Notes: generated from the letters alone by a model not told the origin. 37,148 nt of DNA from Bacteroidia bacterium (GCA_905373665.1 CAJPTV010000006.1:1-37148), one strand, 5' to 3'; positions 21,408 through 30,591 are shown, counted from the first letter of the stretch. Numbers and translations are program-made.

Positions 21408-24257
21408 ATGGCACAAGAGGAATTTTATACTCGGCATATAGGCACGCGCTCCGAAGAGGTGGAGCAGATGCTCTCGACCATCGGAGTGCAGTCGCTCAAT
21501 GAGCTTATCGAACAGGTTGTACCATACGACATCCGCCTTCCGAAGGCGCTGCGCCTTCCAGAGCCCCTGAGTGAGTGGCAATTGACTGAGGAGCTTCGAC
21601 GTAAGGCACGCAAGAATAAGCTCGTGCGTTCGCTTATTGGGTGTGGTTACTACGGCACGAACACCCCGGCAGTCATCCTGCGTAACGTCTTTGAGAACCC
21701 CGATTGGTACACTTCTTACACCCCTTACCAAGCGGAGATTAGCCAAGGGCGTCTTGAGGCATTACTCAATTTCCAGACCATGGTGACGAGCCTTACGGGG
21801 ATGGAGATTGCTAATGCGTCGCTCCTTGATGAGGGGACGGCTGCTGCCGAGGCGATGATTATGATGTTCAACCTTCGGAGTCGTGCGGCGGTGAAGGCAG
21901 GGAAGAATCGTCTTTTTGTAGACAATAGCGTCTTCCCACAGACCTACGCCGTATTGGAAACGCGTTCTGCGCCGTTGGGTATTGAGCTTGTAAGGGGTAA
22001 TTACGCTGATTATGCTTTCTCGGGGACAGAGTTCGGAGCGTTGATTCAGTATCCGAATGCCGACGGGGTGGTGTGTGACTACCGTCAGTTTGTAGAAAAG
22101 GCGCATGGGGCGGAGGTGCTTGTCAGCGTAGCAGCAGACCTGTTGGCCTTGACCCTTCTCGAAGCGCCAGGCGTTTGGGGGGCTGATATCGTCTTGGGGA
22201 GTTCGCAGCGTTTCGGCATCCCGATGGGGTTGGGCGGTCCGCATGCAGGTTTCTTTGCAACGCGTGAGGCTTATAAGCGGAATATGCCAGGGCGTATCAT
22301 CGGTATATCGATAGACCGTCACGGTAACCGTGCCCTTCGGATGGCACTTCAGACCCGCGAACAGCACATTAAGCGTGAAAAGGCAACCTCGAACATCTGT
22401 ACGGCACAGGCGCTTCTGGCGACGATGGCGGGGATGTTTGCTGTTTATCATGGTCCGACGGGCTTGCGACGCATTGCGCGTAATGCGCATGGGGCGGCAC
22501 ATCTTGCAGCTAAGGCGCTTAGAGAATTGGGCTATAAGCTCTTGGGTGAGCTGTTCTTCGATACGATTGTCGTAGAGATTCCTTCTGATGCAGTGCTTGC
22601 ACAGTTAAAGCAAGGGGCTAAAGAGGCAGAGTTGAACTTCTGCTATCGTGCTGACGGGCGGGTATCGCTTTCATTTGATGAACTTTCTACGGCAGAGGAG
22701 GTGGCGCGTGTGGTACAGCTCTTTGCTGCTGCGGTGGGGAAGCCGACGATACCAGTTACCTCTATCGAGGTTTTTGATTCTATCGGAGGTTTGGGGCGTT
22801 CGACACCGTTCATGACCGAACGTGTGTTTAACACTTACCACTCTGAGACGGAGATGATGCGCTATATCCACAACCTTGTGCGTAAGGATATTTCGCTTAC
22901 CAATAGCATGATATCTCTGGGGAGCTGCACGATGAAGCTCAACTCGGCAGCCTCTATGTTACCCCTTACGTGGGCGGAATTTGCTGCACCACACCCCTTT
23001 GCACCTGCAGAGCAAGTGCCGGGCTACCTTGAAATGATACGGGAGCTGGGTGAGTATATCTCCGAGGTTACGGGCTTTGCCGCGACGACCTTCCAGCCCA
23101 ACTCTGGGGCAGCAGGGGAGTATACGGGGCTTATGATCATCCGCCAGTACCACATTTCTCGCGGCGAGGCCTTCCGTAAAACGATACTGATCCCCGCTTC
23201 GGCACACGGGACGAACCCTGCTTCGGCTGCGATGGCAGGGGCTGAGATTGTCACCGTAGCGTGCGACGAACGCGGGAATATTGACGTAGAGGATCTCCGC
23301 GCTAAGGCGAAGGAGCATGCGGCGACCCTTTCGGCTTTCATGGTAACCTACCCTTCCACGCACGGTATCTTTGAGAGCCGTATCCGTGAGATGGTAGAGA
23401 TTATCCACGCTGCGGGCGGACAGGTCTATATGGATGGCGCTAACATGAATGCGCAGTGTGGGCTTACGAGTCCGGGCTATATTGGGGCGGATGTTTGCCA
23501 TCTCAATCTACACAAGACCTTTGCTATCCCGCACGGGGGAGGTGGTCCTGGTGTCGGGTCGGTTTCCGTAGCGGCGCACTTGGTAGAGCTTCTGCCGACG
23601 CACCCAGTGGTAAAAGTGGGTGGACATGAGGGGATTACGGCAGTATCTTCTGGTCCGTGGGGGAGTGCGAGTGTGCTTCCGATTACCTACGCGTATATCC
23701 GTATGCTGGGGGCAGATGGTTTACGCCGTGCCTCGGAAAATGCTATTCTGAATGCTAACTACATGGTGGCGCGCCTTAAGGATACTTATGGTATTGTCTA
23801 CTCTGGTGAGACAGGGCGCGTGGGGCACGAGGTGATTGTGGATTGTCGCAACTGTAAGGCAGATTATGATGTCGAAACTGCTGACATTGCACGCCGTTTG
23901 ATGGACTATGGTTTCCATGCTCCGACCCTTTCGTTCCCAGTACACGAAACGTTGATGGTTGAGCCCACGGAGAGCGAGTCTAAGGCAGAGATTGACCGTT
24001 TCTGTGATGCGCTGTTGCAGATTCGTGAGGAGATGAAAGATATCGCTGCAGGGCGTGCAGATCGGGAGGACAATTTGCTTAAGAATGCGCCTCACACTGC
24101 CGCCGAGTTGGTCGCAGACAAGTGGACGCACCCTTACACGCGTGAGGCGGCAGCGTATCCGTTGCCATGGATTCGTGAGGCGAAGTTCTGGCCTACGGTC
24201 AGTCGTATTGACTCGGGCTATGGTGACCGGAATTTGGTTTGTACCTGTGAGCAGTAG
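21408..24257 (+). CDS. gcvP: Glycine dehydrogenase (P protein of glycine cleavage)
   Basis: This 949-residue PLP enzyme decarboxylates glycine and passes the aminomethyl group to the H protein. It is the full-length one-chain form. The N-terminal half carries LLDEGTAAAEAMIMMFNLR and GSSQRFGIPMGLGGPHAGFFA. The C-terminal half carries SMISLGSCTMKLNSAA, QPNSGAAGEYTGLM and the PLP lysine in HLNLHKTFAIPHGGGGPG (Lys near 703). Length and motifs are as expected for GcvP. The other glycine cleavage genes are not in the window, so it stands alone. It begins after a clear promoter motif and ends at a terminator. Confidence 0.95.
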   Translation: MAQEEFYTRHIGTRSEEVEQMLSTIGVQSLNELIEQVVPYDIRLPKALRLPEPLSEWQLTEELRRKARKNKLVRSLIGCGYYGTNTPAVILRNVFENPDWYTSYTPYQAEISQGRLEALLNFQTMVTSLTGMEIANASLLDEGTAAAEAMIMMFNLRSRAAVKAGKNRLFVDNSVFPQTYAVLETRSAPLGIELVRGNYADYAFSGTEFGALIQYPNADGVVCDYRQFVEKAHGAEVLVSVAADLLALTLLEAPGVWGADIVLGSSQRFGIPMGLGGPHAGFFATREAYKRNMPGRIIGISIDRHGNRALRMALQTREQHIKREKATSNICTAQALLATMAGMFAVYHGPTGLRRIARNAHGAAHLAAKALRELGYKLLGELFFDTIVVEIPSDAVLAQLKQGAKEAELNFCYRADGRVSLSFDELSTAEEVARVVQLFAAAVGKPTIPVTSIEVFDSIGGLGRSTPFMTERVFNTYHSETEMMRYIHNLVRKDISLTNSMISLGSCTMKLNSAASMLPLTWAEFAAPHPFAPAEQVPGYLEMIRELGEYISEVTGFAATTFQPNSGAAGEYTGLMIIRQYHISRGEAFRKTILIPASAHGTNPASAAMAGAEIVTVACDERGNIDVEDLRAKAKEHAATLSAFMVTYPSTHGIFESRIREMVEIIHAAGGQVYMDGANMNAQCGLTSPGYIGADVCHLNLHKTFAIPHGGGGPGVGSVSVAAHLVELLPTHPVVKVGGHEGITAVSSGPWGSASVLPITYAYIRMLGADGLRRASENAILNANYMVARLKDTYGIVYSGETGRVGHEVIVDCRNCKADYDVETADIARRLMDYGFHAPTLSFPVHETLMVEPTESESKAEIDRFCDALLQIREEMKDIAAGRADREDNLLKNAPHTAAELVADKWTHPYTREAAAYPLPWIREAKFWPTVSRIDSGYGDRNLVCTCEQ

Positions 24258-24280
24258 GAAAACAAAAGGCAATACAGAGC

Positions 24281-24317
24281 GTGCGGTGGGGGAGGATTTC
24301 CTCGCCGCACTTTTTTT
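24281..24317 (+). terminator. Terminator after gcvP
   Basis: GTGCGGTGGGG pairs with CCTCGCCGCAC (11 pairs, two of them G-U) and is followed by seven Ts. It starts 24 bases past the gcvP stop. Confidence 0.8.
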
Positions 24318-24349
24318 AGGACGGTAGTGGACGGCAACTCTTGTAGGAG

Positions 24350-24378
24350 ACGACTGTTGCAATTTTTGCAACAGTCGT
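24350..24378. repeat. 13-bp perfect inverted repeat, no T tract
   Basis: ACGACTGTTGCAA (24350-24362), a three-base TTT loop, then TTGCAACAGTCGT (24366-24378). The dyad is perfect over 13 bp. It is followed by AAATAGGGG, so it is not a rho-independent terminator. It lies about 110 bases upstream of the nitroreductase promoter motif and could be a repressor-binding dyad. Confidence 0.6.
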
Positions 24379-24485
24379 AAATAGGGGATTTTGGGAGAGG
24401 TAGAAGAGGGGACGTAGACTTCTATCATCTGGATATGACAGAGTGCCTTTCTTATGAGAAATCTCCCCAATCTTCTCAAATGTTG

Positions 24486-24493
24486 TATCTTCG
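24486..24493 (+). promoter_or_regulatory. Near-match -7 promoter motif for the nitroreductase operon
   Basis: TATCTTCG differs by one base from TAnnTTTG and lies 23 bases before the ATG at 24517. Confidence 0.4.
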
Positions 24494-24516
24494 TCTAACC
24501 AAAATGAGATGCACCC

Positions 24517-25092
24517 ATGTCGCTACTCGAGCTCGTAACCCGTACGCGTACCGTACGGCGCTATCAAGAAGATAAGGCTATTTCCCTCGATACGCTTAGA
24601 GGGTTGGTGAACTTGGCACGCCTTGCGCAGTGCGGTGCGAACCGTCAGGCCATTCGCTACTACTTGGTAACCAACCCCGAGTTGCGTGAACAGATTTTCC
24701 CGACTCTCGGTTGGGCAGCCTACTTAAAAGATTGGGGAGGCCCTGCAAAGGGCGAGCGTCCAGCAGCTTATATCGTTCAGGTGGAGGATGAAGCATTCCC
24801 ATGTTTACGCCCTGTCGATCCCGGCTTCGCTGCACAGAACCTCGTCTTAGGGGCGGCAGAGCAGGGGCTCGGAACCTGCCTGATAGACAATGTGAAGCGG
24901 GAGGAGTTGGCTAAGGTATTAGGTTTGCCGCAGGGATGGCGGGTGCTCTACGTTGTGGCGTTGGGTGTACCTGCAGAGACGGTTGAGATCCGCTCTGTAA
25001 CTCCAGAACACGACATTCGGTATTGGCGGGAAGGGAGCTGCCATTGTGTCCCGAAGCGGTCACTCGAAGATGTAATTTACGCGGAAGATTAG
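24517..25092 (+). CDS. Nitroreductase-family FMN oxidoreductase
   Basis: This 191-residue protein resembles the nitroreductase superfamily, which reduces substrates with FMN and NAD(P)H in the cytosol. Seen are TVRRYQE near 12-18, an ANRQAIRYYLVTN strand near 42-55, and GFAAQNLVLGAAEQGLGTCLIDNVKREELAKVLGLP near 105-140, the family's FMN-binding part. The protein has the compact length of the small nitroreductase clade. The C-terminal part contains SCHCVPKRSLEDVIY, with a Cys-His-Cys grouping that I cannot assign. The rbfA start is 3 bases past the stop, so the two are co-transcribed. The physiological substrate is unknown. Confidence 0.85.
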   Translation: MSLLELVTRTRTVRRYQEDKAISLDTLRGLVNLARLAQCGANRQAIRYYLVTNPELREQIFPTLGWAAYLKDWGGPAKGERPAAYIVQVEDEAFPCLRPVDPGFAAQNLVLGAAEQGLGTCLIDNVKREELAKVLGLPQGWRVLYVVALGVPAETVEIRSVTPEHDIRYWREGSCHCVPKRSLEDVIYAED

Positions 25093-25095
25093 AAA

Positions 25096-25476
25096 ATGGA
25101 AGAACAAGGCGCTACGCTCCGACAACAGCGAGTTTCGCGGCAGTTGCAACGAGACTTGAGTGAGATGTTCCAGAAGGAGCTTTCTGCCCTCTCTGTGGGA
25201 GTGCTTATCTCGGTCACCGATGTCTGGATTTCGCAAGACCTTGAGCAGGCGAAGGCTTATTTGAGTATCTTCCCCAAGGAGCATGAGAAAGAAACGTTTG
25301 ACAATATACAAAAGAATGTCAAGGAGATACGCTTCCAATTAGGGAAGCGCGTCCGGCGTCAGTTGCGCGTCGTGCCAGAGTTGCTCTTCCGTCTTGACCA
25401 GTCGTTTGACGAGGCAGAGAAGATAGAGGCTATCCTTCAAGAGATACACAAGAACGACCCCAAAGCCGAGTCGTAG
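25096..25476 (+). CDS. rbfA: Ribosome-binding factor A
   Basis: This 126-residue single KH-fold protein binds the 30S subunit during late 16S rRNA maturation. It shows the family's pattern: SRQLQRDLSEMFQKEL near 14-29, VLISVTDVWISQDLEQAKAYLSIFP near 36-60, and RVRRQLRVVPELLFRLDQSFDEAEKIEAIL near 85-115. Length is typical. It is tightly packed between the nitroreductase gene (3 bases upstream) and a methyltransferase gene (8 bases downstream). In several Bacteroidota rbfA lies directly before an FtsX-like permease gene; here a methyltransferase has come between them. Confidence 0.9.
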   Translation: MEEQGATLRQQRVSRQLQRDLSEMFQKELSALSVGVLISVTDVWISQDLEQAKAYLSIFPKEHEKETFDNIQKNVKEIRFQLGKRVRRQLRVVPELLFRLDQSFDEAEKIEAILQEIHKNDPKAES

Positions 25477-25484
25477 GTCGGGAG

Positions 25485-26246
25485 ATGGGGCTTATCTCTT
25501 TTGCCACGCGCTTTGTGCCGCGCCCAGTGCTTCACCGTTTCGCCCGTTTCGGTGGGTGCTTTTTAAGCCTTTTCTTGCGTGGAAATCGTTACGAAGATCC
25601 GCTTGACGGCTACCGCTATCGGCGTTTGCTTACTTATGGGCGTTTGAGACCGCGTAAGAATGCCCTTGCGCCACACTCGCTTTCCCTAGAGCGTCATCGC
25701 TTGATTTGGCTCTATCTTACCCAAGAGTTGGATATTGAACACCAAGCATTTAATGTGCTGCATATTGCCCCAGAGCTTTGCTTACAGCGGCGCTTGCGGG
25801 CGCTATCGCACCTGCATTATACTTCGGCAGATTTAGAATCGCCGTGGGCGGAGGTGCACTGTGATATACAGGCGTTGCCCTTTGCTGCGGATACGTTCGA
25901 TTTGATTCTTTGTAACCACGTCTTGGAGCATATCCCAGACGATCGCCTTGCGATGCGTGAGCTCTTGCGGGTGCTTGCCCCTGAGGGGCGTGCGTTGTTA
26001 CTTGTCCCGATGGATACTTCGCGCGAGACAACCCTTGAAGACCCTGCAATCAATACCGATGCGTTGCGAGAACAGTACTATTGGCAGCGCGATCACCTCC
26101 GTCTCTACGGGCGGGACTATGTGCAGCGTCTTAGGGAAGCGGGGTTTCGTGTTTCGGAATTAGACTATGTGGGGCTTCTCCCTGCGGAGTTGCGGCGTCG
26201 CTATGCGCTTCGCACGGACGATAAGCTTTTTATCGCCACTAAATAA
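25485..26246 (+). CDS. Class I SAM-dependent methyltransferase
   Basis: This 253-residue protein has a methyltransferase domain at about 88-185. The S-adenosylmethionine-binding motif I is the variant VLHIAPE (91-97) in place of GxGxG. The rest is typical: HYTSADL, then DIQALPFAADTFDLILCNHVLEHIPDD, then LLRVLAPEGRALLLVP. The first 85 residues are basic and of unknown role, and the C-terminal part (YVGLLPAELRRRYALRTDDKLFIATK) resembles small-molecule or glycan methyltransferases. Target is unknown. The gene begins 8 bases after rbfA. Confidence 0.8.
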   Translation: MGLISFATRFVPRPVLHRFARFGGCFLSLFLRGNRYEDPLDGYRYRRLLTYGRLRPRKNALAPHSLSLERHRLIWLYLTQELDIEHQAFNVLHIAPELCLQRRLRALSHLHYTSADLESPWAEVHCDIQALPFAADTFDLILCNHVLEHIPDDRLAMRELLRVLAPEGRALLLVPMDTSRETTLEDPAINTDALREQYYWQRDHLRLYGRDYVQRLREAGFRVSELDYVGLLPAELRRRYALRTDDKLFIATK

Positions 26247-26255
26247 CAGAGCGCC

Positions 26256-27473
26256 GTGCCTTGGATTCTCTTTGTTGCCCAACGTTACCTCTTTGCGAAG
26301 AAGAGTCGTGTGGCCATTCATGTCATCTCGTTGATCGCCATGGTGGGGATTGGCGTTTCCACGATGGCGCTGGTGGTGGTGCTTTCGGTCTTCAACGGGA
26401 TTGCGAGTTTGGTGGGAGGAATGTACTCAGCCCTCGATACAGATCTGCGGCTCGTCCCGCGAGAAGGCAAGGTCTTTTCTTACGGGGCGTCTGACCACTC
26501 TTGGCTTATGGCGCAGCCTGAGATAGCGCATGTTGGGCGAACGCTCGAGGAGAACGCGCTTTTTGGCTACCAAGATAAGCAGCACCTTGGGCGACTCTTG
26601 GGGGTGGATGCGGCTTATGCGGCGATGGTCAACCTCGCTTCGCATACTTACGAAGGAGAGTTCCTTTTGATGCGAGGTTCGCAACCCATCTTGGCGCCGA
26701 CCGTGGGGATGACCTATATGCTGGGGGCATATCTTGCACAGTATGAGCCTATTTCGGTTTATATACCCAATCGTACGGCGAAGAATTGGTTAGACCCATC
26801 AACGGCGTTTCGCAAAAAGGTCGTGGCTTGGGAGTCTATCGTGAGTGTGAACGGTGAGTTTGATGCGAACACGGTGCTCGCGCCCCTTGCTTTGGTGCAA
26901 AATCTTTTACAATACGATTCGACGATGGTCTCTTCTCTGGCACTGAGTTTACGTGAGGGGGTGCAGGTCGATGCGGTGCAAGAGCGCGTGGCGCAGCATT
27001 TTGGTGATCGGTGTGAGGTGCAGGGGCGAGAGTTGCAAAATGCGTCGTTGTATCGGACGATGCGGAGTGAGCGGCTAATCATTGTCATTATCCTCTCGCT
27101 TATTCTTCTCATTGCGGCGTTTAACGTGATGAGTTCGCTGGCCATGTTGGTCATTGACAAACGGACGGATCTTTACACCCTTGCGTGTCTTGGGGCAACC
27201 TCTTCGGCGCTGCGACGTATATTCTGGACAGAGGGGGTGTTGATCGCTTTGCTGGGCGGGGGTGTTGGGCTTATCCTCGGTGTGGTACTTACGCTTTTGC
27301 AGCAGCATTTCGGTTTTATCTCTTTGGGTGAAACGACCTCGTTTGTTGTGAATGCCTACCCTGTGGAGTTGCGATGGGGCGACCTCCTCTTTGTCTCTTT
27401 ATTGGTGCTTGGGTTGGGCTTCTTGGCGAGTGTGTGGACTTTGCAGGGGAAAAGAGCGATATTTACGTCGTAG
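26256..27473 (+). CDS. FtsX/LolCE-like ABC transporter permease
   Basis: This 405-residue inner-membrane protein has the layout of lipoprotein-releasing permeases of the MacB/FtsX superfamily. An RYLFAKKS motif opens the protein. TM1 is near 22-46 with a large periplasmic domain of about 210 residues after it. Three TM segments lie at about 270-400, with IILSLILLIAAFNVMSSLAMLVIDKRTDLYTLACLGATSSALRRIF between. No ATP-binding partner is adjacent. The GTG start at 26256 is supported by the typical N-terminal WILFVAQRYLF. It lies 9 bases after the methyltransferase stop in the same operon. Lipoprotein release (LolC/LolE role) is the likeliest function. Confidence 0.8.
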   Translation: MPWILFVAQRYLFAKKSRVAIHVISLIAMVGIGVSTMALVVVLSVFNGIASLVGGMYSALDTDLRLVPREGKVFSYGASDHSWLMAQPEIAHVGRTLEENALFGYQDKQHLGRLLGVDAAYAAMVNLASHTYEGEFLLMRGSQPILAPTVGMTYMLGAYLAQYEPISVYIPNRTAKNWLDPSTAFRKKVVAWESIVSVNGEFDANTVLAPLALVQNLLQYDSTMVSSLALSLREGVQVDAVQERVAQHFGDRCEVQGRELQNASLYRTMRSERLIIVIILSLILLIAAFNVMSSLAMLVIDKRTDLYTLACLGATSSALRRIFWTEGVLIALLGGGVGLILGVVLTLLQQHFGFISLGETTSFVVNAYPVELRWGDLLFVSLLVLGLGFLASVWTLQGKRAIFTS

Positions 27474-27507
27474 GGTGCGGGGGTGTGCCACTAAAGGGAA
27501 AATTGTT

Positions 27508-27515
27508 TAGCTTTG
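27508..27515 (+). promoter_or_regulatory. -7 promoter motif for the acyl-CoA dehydrogenase-etf operon
   Basis: TAGCTTTG is an exact TAnnTTTG match. It lies 73 bases before the ATG at 27589, leaving a moderate untranslated leader. Confidence 0.55.
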
Positions 27516-27588
27516 TGGGTAGAAAAAGGAGCGTTGCGCCGCTCGTGTCCCTTGGCGCTTAGGATGCGAATTATTAACAGTACTAGAA

Positions 27589-28731
27589 ATGGATTTTTCA
27601 CTATCTAAGACGGAGGAGTTGTTTCTCCAGATGATACGTTCGTTTGCACGTGAGGAGATAAAGCCCTTAGCTGCTGAGGTGGACGAACAGGAGCGTTTCC
27701 CCAAGGAGTCGCTCGTCAAGCTGGCGAAGATTGGTGCGTTTGGCATCCCATTCCCCAAAGAGTATGGTGGTGCGGGCGCTACGAACGTCATGTATTCGAT
27801 GGCGGTAGAGGAGCTCTCGCGTGTTTGCGCTACCACGGGGGTGGTGGTGTCTGCACATACGTCGCTCTGTGTCAACCCCATTTACGAGTTTGGGACAGAG
27901 GAACAGAAGATGCAGTATCTGCCCAAGCTCTGCTCTGGCGAGTGGATCGGGGCATTCGGACTTACAGAACCGAATGCGGGTACTGATGCGGCTGGGCAGC
28001 AGACCGTAGCCGTGCTTGATGGGGATCATTACGTCCTCAACGGTTCGAAGATCTTCATTACCAATGCGGCTTTTGCGGATGTCTTCGTGGTGGTGGCTAT
28101 GACAGACCGCTCGAAGGGTACGCACGGCATTTCCGCTTTCATTGTGGAAAAGGGCATGAAGGGCTTCTCGGTAGGGAAAGAAGAAAAGAAGCTGGGTATC
28201 CGCGGTTCGGCTACCTGTGAGTTGATTTTTGAAGATTGCATCGTTCCCAAGGAAAACCTTTTGGGGCGTGAAGGACAGGGCTTCTCGATTGCGATGAAGA
28301 CCCTCGACGGTGGACGTATCGGGATTGCTTCGCAGGCGCTCGGGATTGCGCAAGGGGCGATGGATGAAACCGTGGCTTACACGAAGGAGCGTAAGCAGTT
28401 TGGTCGTTCATTGAGCCAGTTCCAGAATACGCAGTTCCAGATGGCGGATATGCAGACGCGCGTAGCGGCTTCGCGTTATCTCGTACGTGCTGCGGCATGG
28501 AAGAAAGACCAGAAGCTCCCTTACAGCGTAGATGCTTCCTACGCTAAGTTGTTTGCAGCAGAGACCGCGATGGAGGTCACCACCAAGGCGGTGCAACTCC
28601 ACGGGGGGTATGGTTATACACGCGACTACCCGATCGAGCGCATGATGCGTGACGCGAAGATTACCGAGATTTACGAAGGTACCTCGGAAGTGCAGCGTAT
28701 GGTCATCGCCGCTAGTCTTTTCAAGAAGTAG
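27589..28731 (+). CDS. bcd: Short-chain acyl-CoA (butyryl-CoA) dehydrogenase
   Basis: This 380-residue FAD flavoprotein catalyses desaturation of short-chain acyl-CoA, or in anaerobes the reverse reduction of crotonyl-CoA to butyryl-CoA. Signatures are FGLTEPNAGTDAAGQQT near 123-140, FITNAAFADVFVVVAM near 154-170, GIRGSATCELIFEDC and the RIGIASQALGIAQGAMD helix. The Y-E-G-T-S-E motif near 362-367 places the catalytic glutamate at about residue 363, as in butyryl-CoA dehydrogenase. etfB and etfA follow within 33 bases, forming the electron-transfer pair. The context supports fermentative butyrate-type metabolism. The exact acyl chain length cannot be told. Confidence 0.85.
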   Translation: MDFSLSKTEELFLQMIRSFAREEIKPLAAEVDEQERFPKESLVKLAKIGAFGIPFPKEYGGAGATNVMYSMAVEELSRVCATTGVVVSAHTSLCVNPIYEFGTEEQKMQYLPKLCSGEWIGAFGLTEPNAGTDAAGQQTVAVLDGDHYVLNGSKIFITNAAFADVFVVVAMTDRSKGTHGISAFIVEKGMKGFSVGKEEKKLGIRGSATCELIFEDCIVPKENLLGREGQGFSIAMKTLDGGRIGIASQALGIAQGAMDETVAYTKERKQFGRSLSQFQNTQFQMADMQTRVAASRYLVRAAAWKKDQKLPYSVDASYAKLFAAETAMEVTTKAVQLHGGYGYTRDYPIERMMRDAKITEIYEGTSEVQRMVIAASLFKK

Positions 28732-28764
28732 TAACGGGTAACACTATAGAATTTTGCCAAGACC

Positions 28765-29547
28765 ATGAATATCGTAGTTTGTATAAAGCAGGTGCCCGAT
28801 ACCACCGAGGTTCGTATCGACCCAGTGAAGGGGACAATCATCCGCGAGGGTGTTCCAAGTATTATGAACCCAGACGACAAGGGTGGGTTGGAGCTCGCAC
28901 TTCGTCTGAAAGACCAGTATGGTGCTAAGGTGACGGTGATCACGATGGGACCTCCGCAGGCAGACGCTATCCTTCGTGAAGCGTTCGCAATGGGGGCTGA
29001 CGAAGCCATCCACCTCAGCGACCGTAAGTTTGCAGGGGCTGATACGCTTGCTACTTCCAATGCGTTGGCAGGTGCTATTCGTACGTTACCTTTTGATATC
29101 GTTATGGCGGGGCGTCAGGCGATTGACGGTGATACGGCACAGGTAGGTCCGCAGATTGCAGAGCACCTCGGCATCCCTCAGGTGAGCTATGTAGAAAGCC
29201 TTGAGTATGATGGAAAGTCTACTTTGAAGGTACGTAAGGCGACGGAAGAGGGCTATCAGATCGTAGAGATCGCGACGCCCTGTTTATTGACCTCGGTGGT
29301 TCCTGTAAAGGAAACGCGTTATATGACCGTTGGAGGCATTGTAGATTCTTACGCCAAGGAGGTGAAGATCTGGAGTGCAGACAACATCGACGTAGACGAG
29401 AACAAGCTCGGGATGAAGGGTTCGCCTACCAAGGTACACAAGTCGTTCTCGAAGGGCGCGAAGCCTGCGGGTGAGCTCCATGAGTTGACGCCCGAGGAGG
29501 CAGCTGACCTCATTGTTTCTAAGTTGCAAGAAAAATTTATAATCTAG
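28765..29547 (+). CDS. etfB: Electron transfer flavoprotein beta subunit
   Basis: This 260-residue protein has the EtfB pattern: NIVVCIKQVPDTTEVRID at the start, IREGVPSIMNPDDKGGLELAL, VITMGPPQADAILREAFAMGADEAIHLSDR, and the signature DIVMAGRQAIDGDTAQVGPQIAEHLGIPQVSY near 112-143. It pairs with EtfA to form the FAD-bearing ETF that exchanges electrons with the acyl-CoA dehydrogenase. Length and motifs suit the anaerobic type that can take part in flavin-based electron bifurcation, although sequence alone does not prove that. It begins 33 bases after the dehydrogenase and is immediately followed by etfA. Confidence 0.9.
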   Translation: MNIVVCIKQVPDTTEVRIDPVKGTIIREGVPSIMNPDDKGGLELALRLKDQYGAKVTVITMGPPQADAILREAFAMGADEAIHLSDRKFAGADTLATSNALAGAIRTLPFDIVMAGRQAIDGDTAQVGPQIAEHLGIPQVSYVESLEYDGKSTLKVRKATEEGYQIVEIATPCLLTSVVPVKETRYMTVGGIVDSYAKEVKIWSADNIDVDENKLGMKGSPTKVHKSFSKGAKPAGELHELTPEEAADLIVSKLQEKFII

Positions 29548-29556
29548 GTGGGTGAG

Positions 29557-30564
29557 ATGGATAAGTCGCAGTTCAAAGGTATTTTTGTATTTGCCGAGCA
29601 ACGCCACGGCAAGATCCAGAATGTGGCGTACGAGCTCCTAGGGAAGGCGCGCGATTTAGCTGACCCCACGGGACAAAAGGTGTACGCAGTCCTTCTGGGC
29701 GATAAGGTCGCTTCGCAGGCAAAGGAGCTTATTGCTGCTGGTGCTGACGAGGTATTGGTAGCCGAGGACGAGGCACTTGCGGTTTACACGACAGAGCCCT
29801 ACGCACAGTCGTTGGCGCACCTGATGGACAAGTATAAGCCCGAAGTGGTGCTTATCGGTGCTACGACAATCGGTCGTGACTTAGGTCCGCGTCTTTCAGC
29901 TCGTACCGTAACGGGTTTGACGGCAGACTGTACGAAGCTGGAAATCGGAGAAACGGGCGATCTGCTTATGACGCGTCCTGCTTTTGGTGGTAACCTTATG
30001 GCAACCATCATTTGTACGGAGCACCGTCCGCAGATGGCTACGGTTCGTCCAGGGGTGATGAAGCGTCTTGCTAAGGATGAGGCTCGTAAGGGTAACGTAG
30101 TAAATGAGACCATTCCCTTCGATCGCAGTAAGTTCTTGGTAAAGGTCGTGAAGGAAGAGATCGCGGCAAACGACAAGGTAGATATTACCGAGGCTCGGGT
30201 GCTGGTTTCTGGAGGACGTGGTGTAGGCAGCAAGGAAGGTTTCCAGAAGTTGGAAGCGCTTGCTAATGTGATGGGTGCGCAGGTATCTTCTTCGCGTGCT
30301 ATGGTAGATGCGGGGGTTATGCCTCATGATCGCCAAGTAGGGCAGACGGGGAAGACGGTGCGTCCGGCTTGCTACTTCGCTTGTGGTATTTCGGGTGCTA
30401 TTCAGCACTTGGCAGGGATGGAAGAGTCGGAGTTCATCATCGCAATCAATAAGGACAAGGATGCGCCTATCTTTGGGGTCGCTGACTTGGGGATAGTGGG
30501 TGACCTTCACAAGATTCTCCCGCTTGTGACCGAGCGTTTAGAGAAGCTCCGTAAGGATAAGTAG
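29557..30564 (+). CDS. etfA: Electron transfer flavoprotein alpha subunit
   Basis: This 335-residue EtfA has an N-terminal domain (FVFAEQRHGKIQNVAYELLGKARDLA) and the conserved C-terminal FAD-binding part: LVSGGRGVGSKEGFQKLEALANVMGAQVSSSRAMVDAGVMPHDRQVGQTGKTVRP, then ACGISGAIQHLAGMEESEFIIAINKDKDAPIFGVADLGIVGDLHKI. All EtfA landmark residues appear present. I chose the ATG at 29557; a GTG at 29548, right after the etfB stop, is possible. It is the last gene before a strong terminator. Confidence 0.9.
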   Translation: MDKSQFKGIFVFAEQRHGKIQNVAYELLGKARDLADPTGQKVYAVLLGDKVASQAKELIAAGADEVLVAEDEALAVYTTEPYAQSLAHLMDKYKPEVVLIGATTIGRDLGPRLSARTVTGLTADCTKLEIGETGDLLMTRPAFGGNLMATIICTEHRPQMATVRPGVMKRLAKDEARKGNVVNETIPFDRSKFLVKVVKEEIAANDKVDITEARVLVSGGRGVGSKEGFQKLEALANVMGAQVSSSRAMVDAGVMPHDRQVGQTGKTVRPACYFACGISGAIQHLAGMEESEFIIAINKDKDAPIFGVADLGIVGDLHKILPLVTERLEKLRKDK

Positions 30565-30591
30565 GCTATCCGATTTAGTGAAATATAAAAA

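Noticed and set aside
24350..24378. Second terminator after gcvP
   Set aside because: The dyad is perfect but followed by AAATAGGGG instead of a T tract, and a good terminator already lies at 24281-24317.
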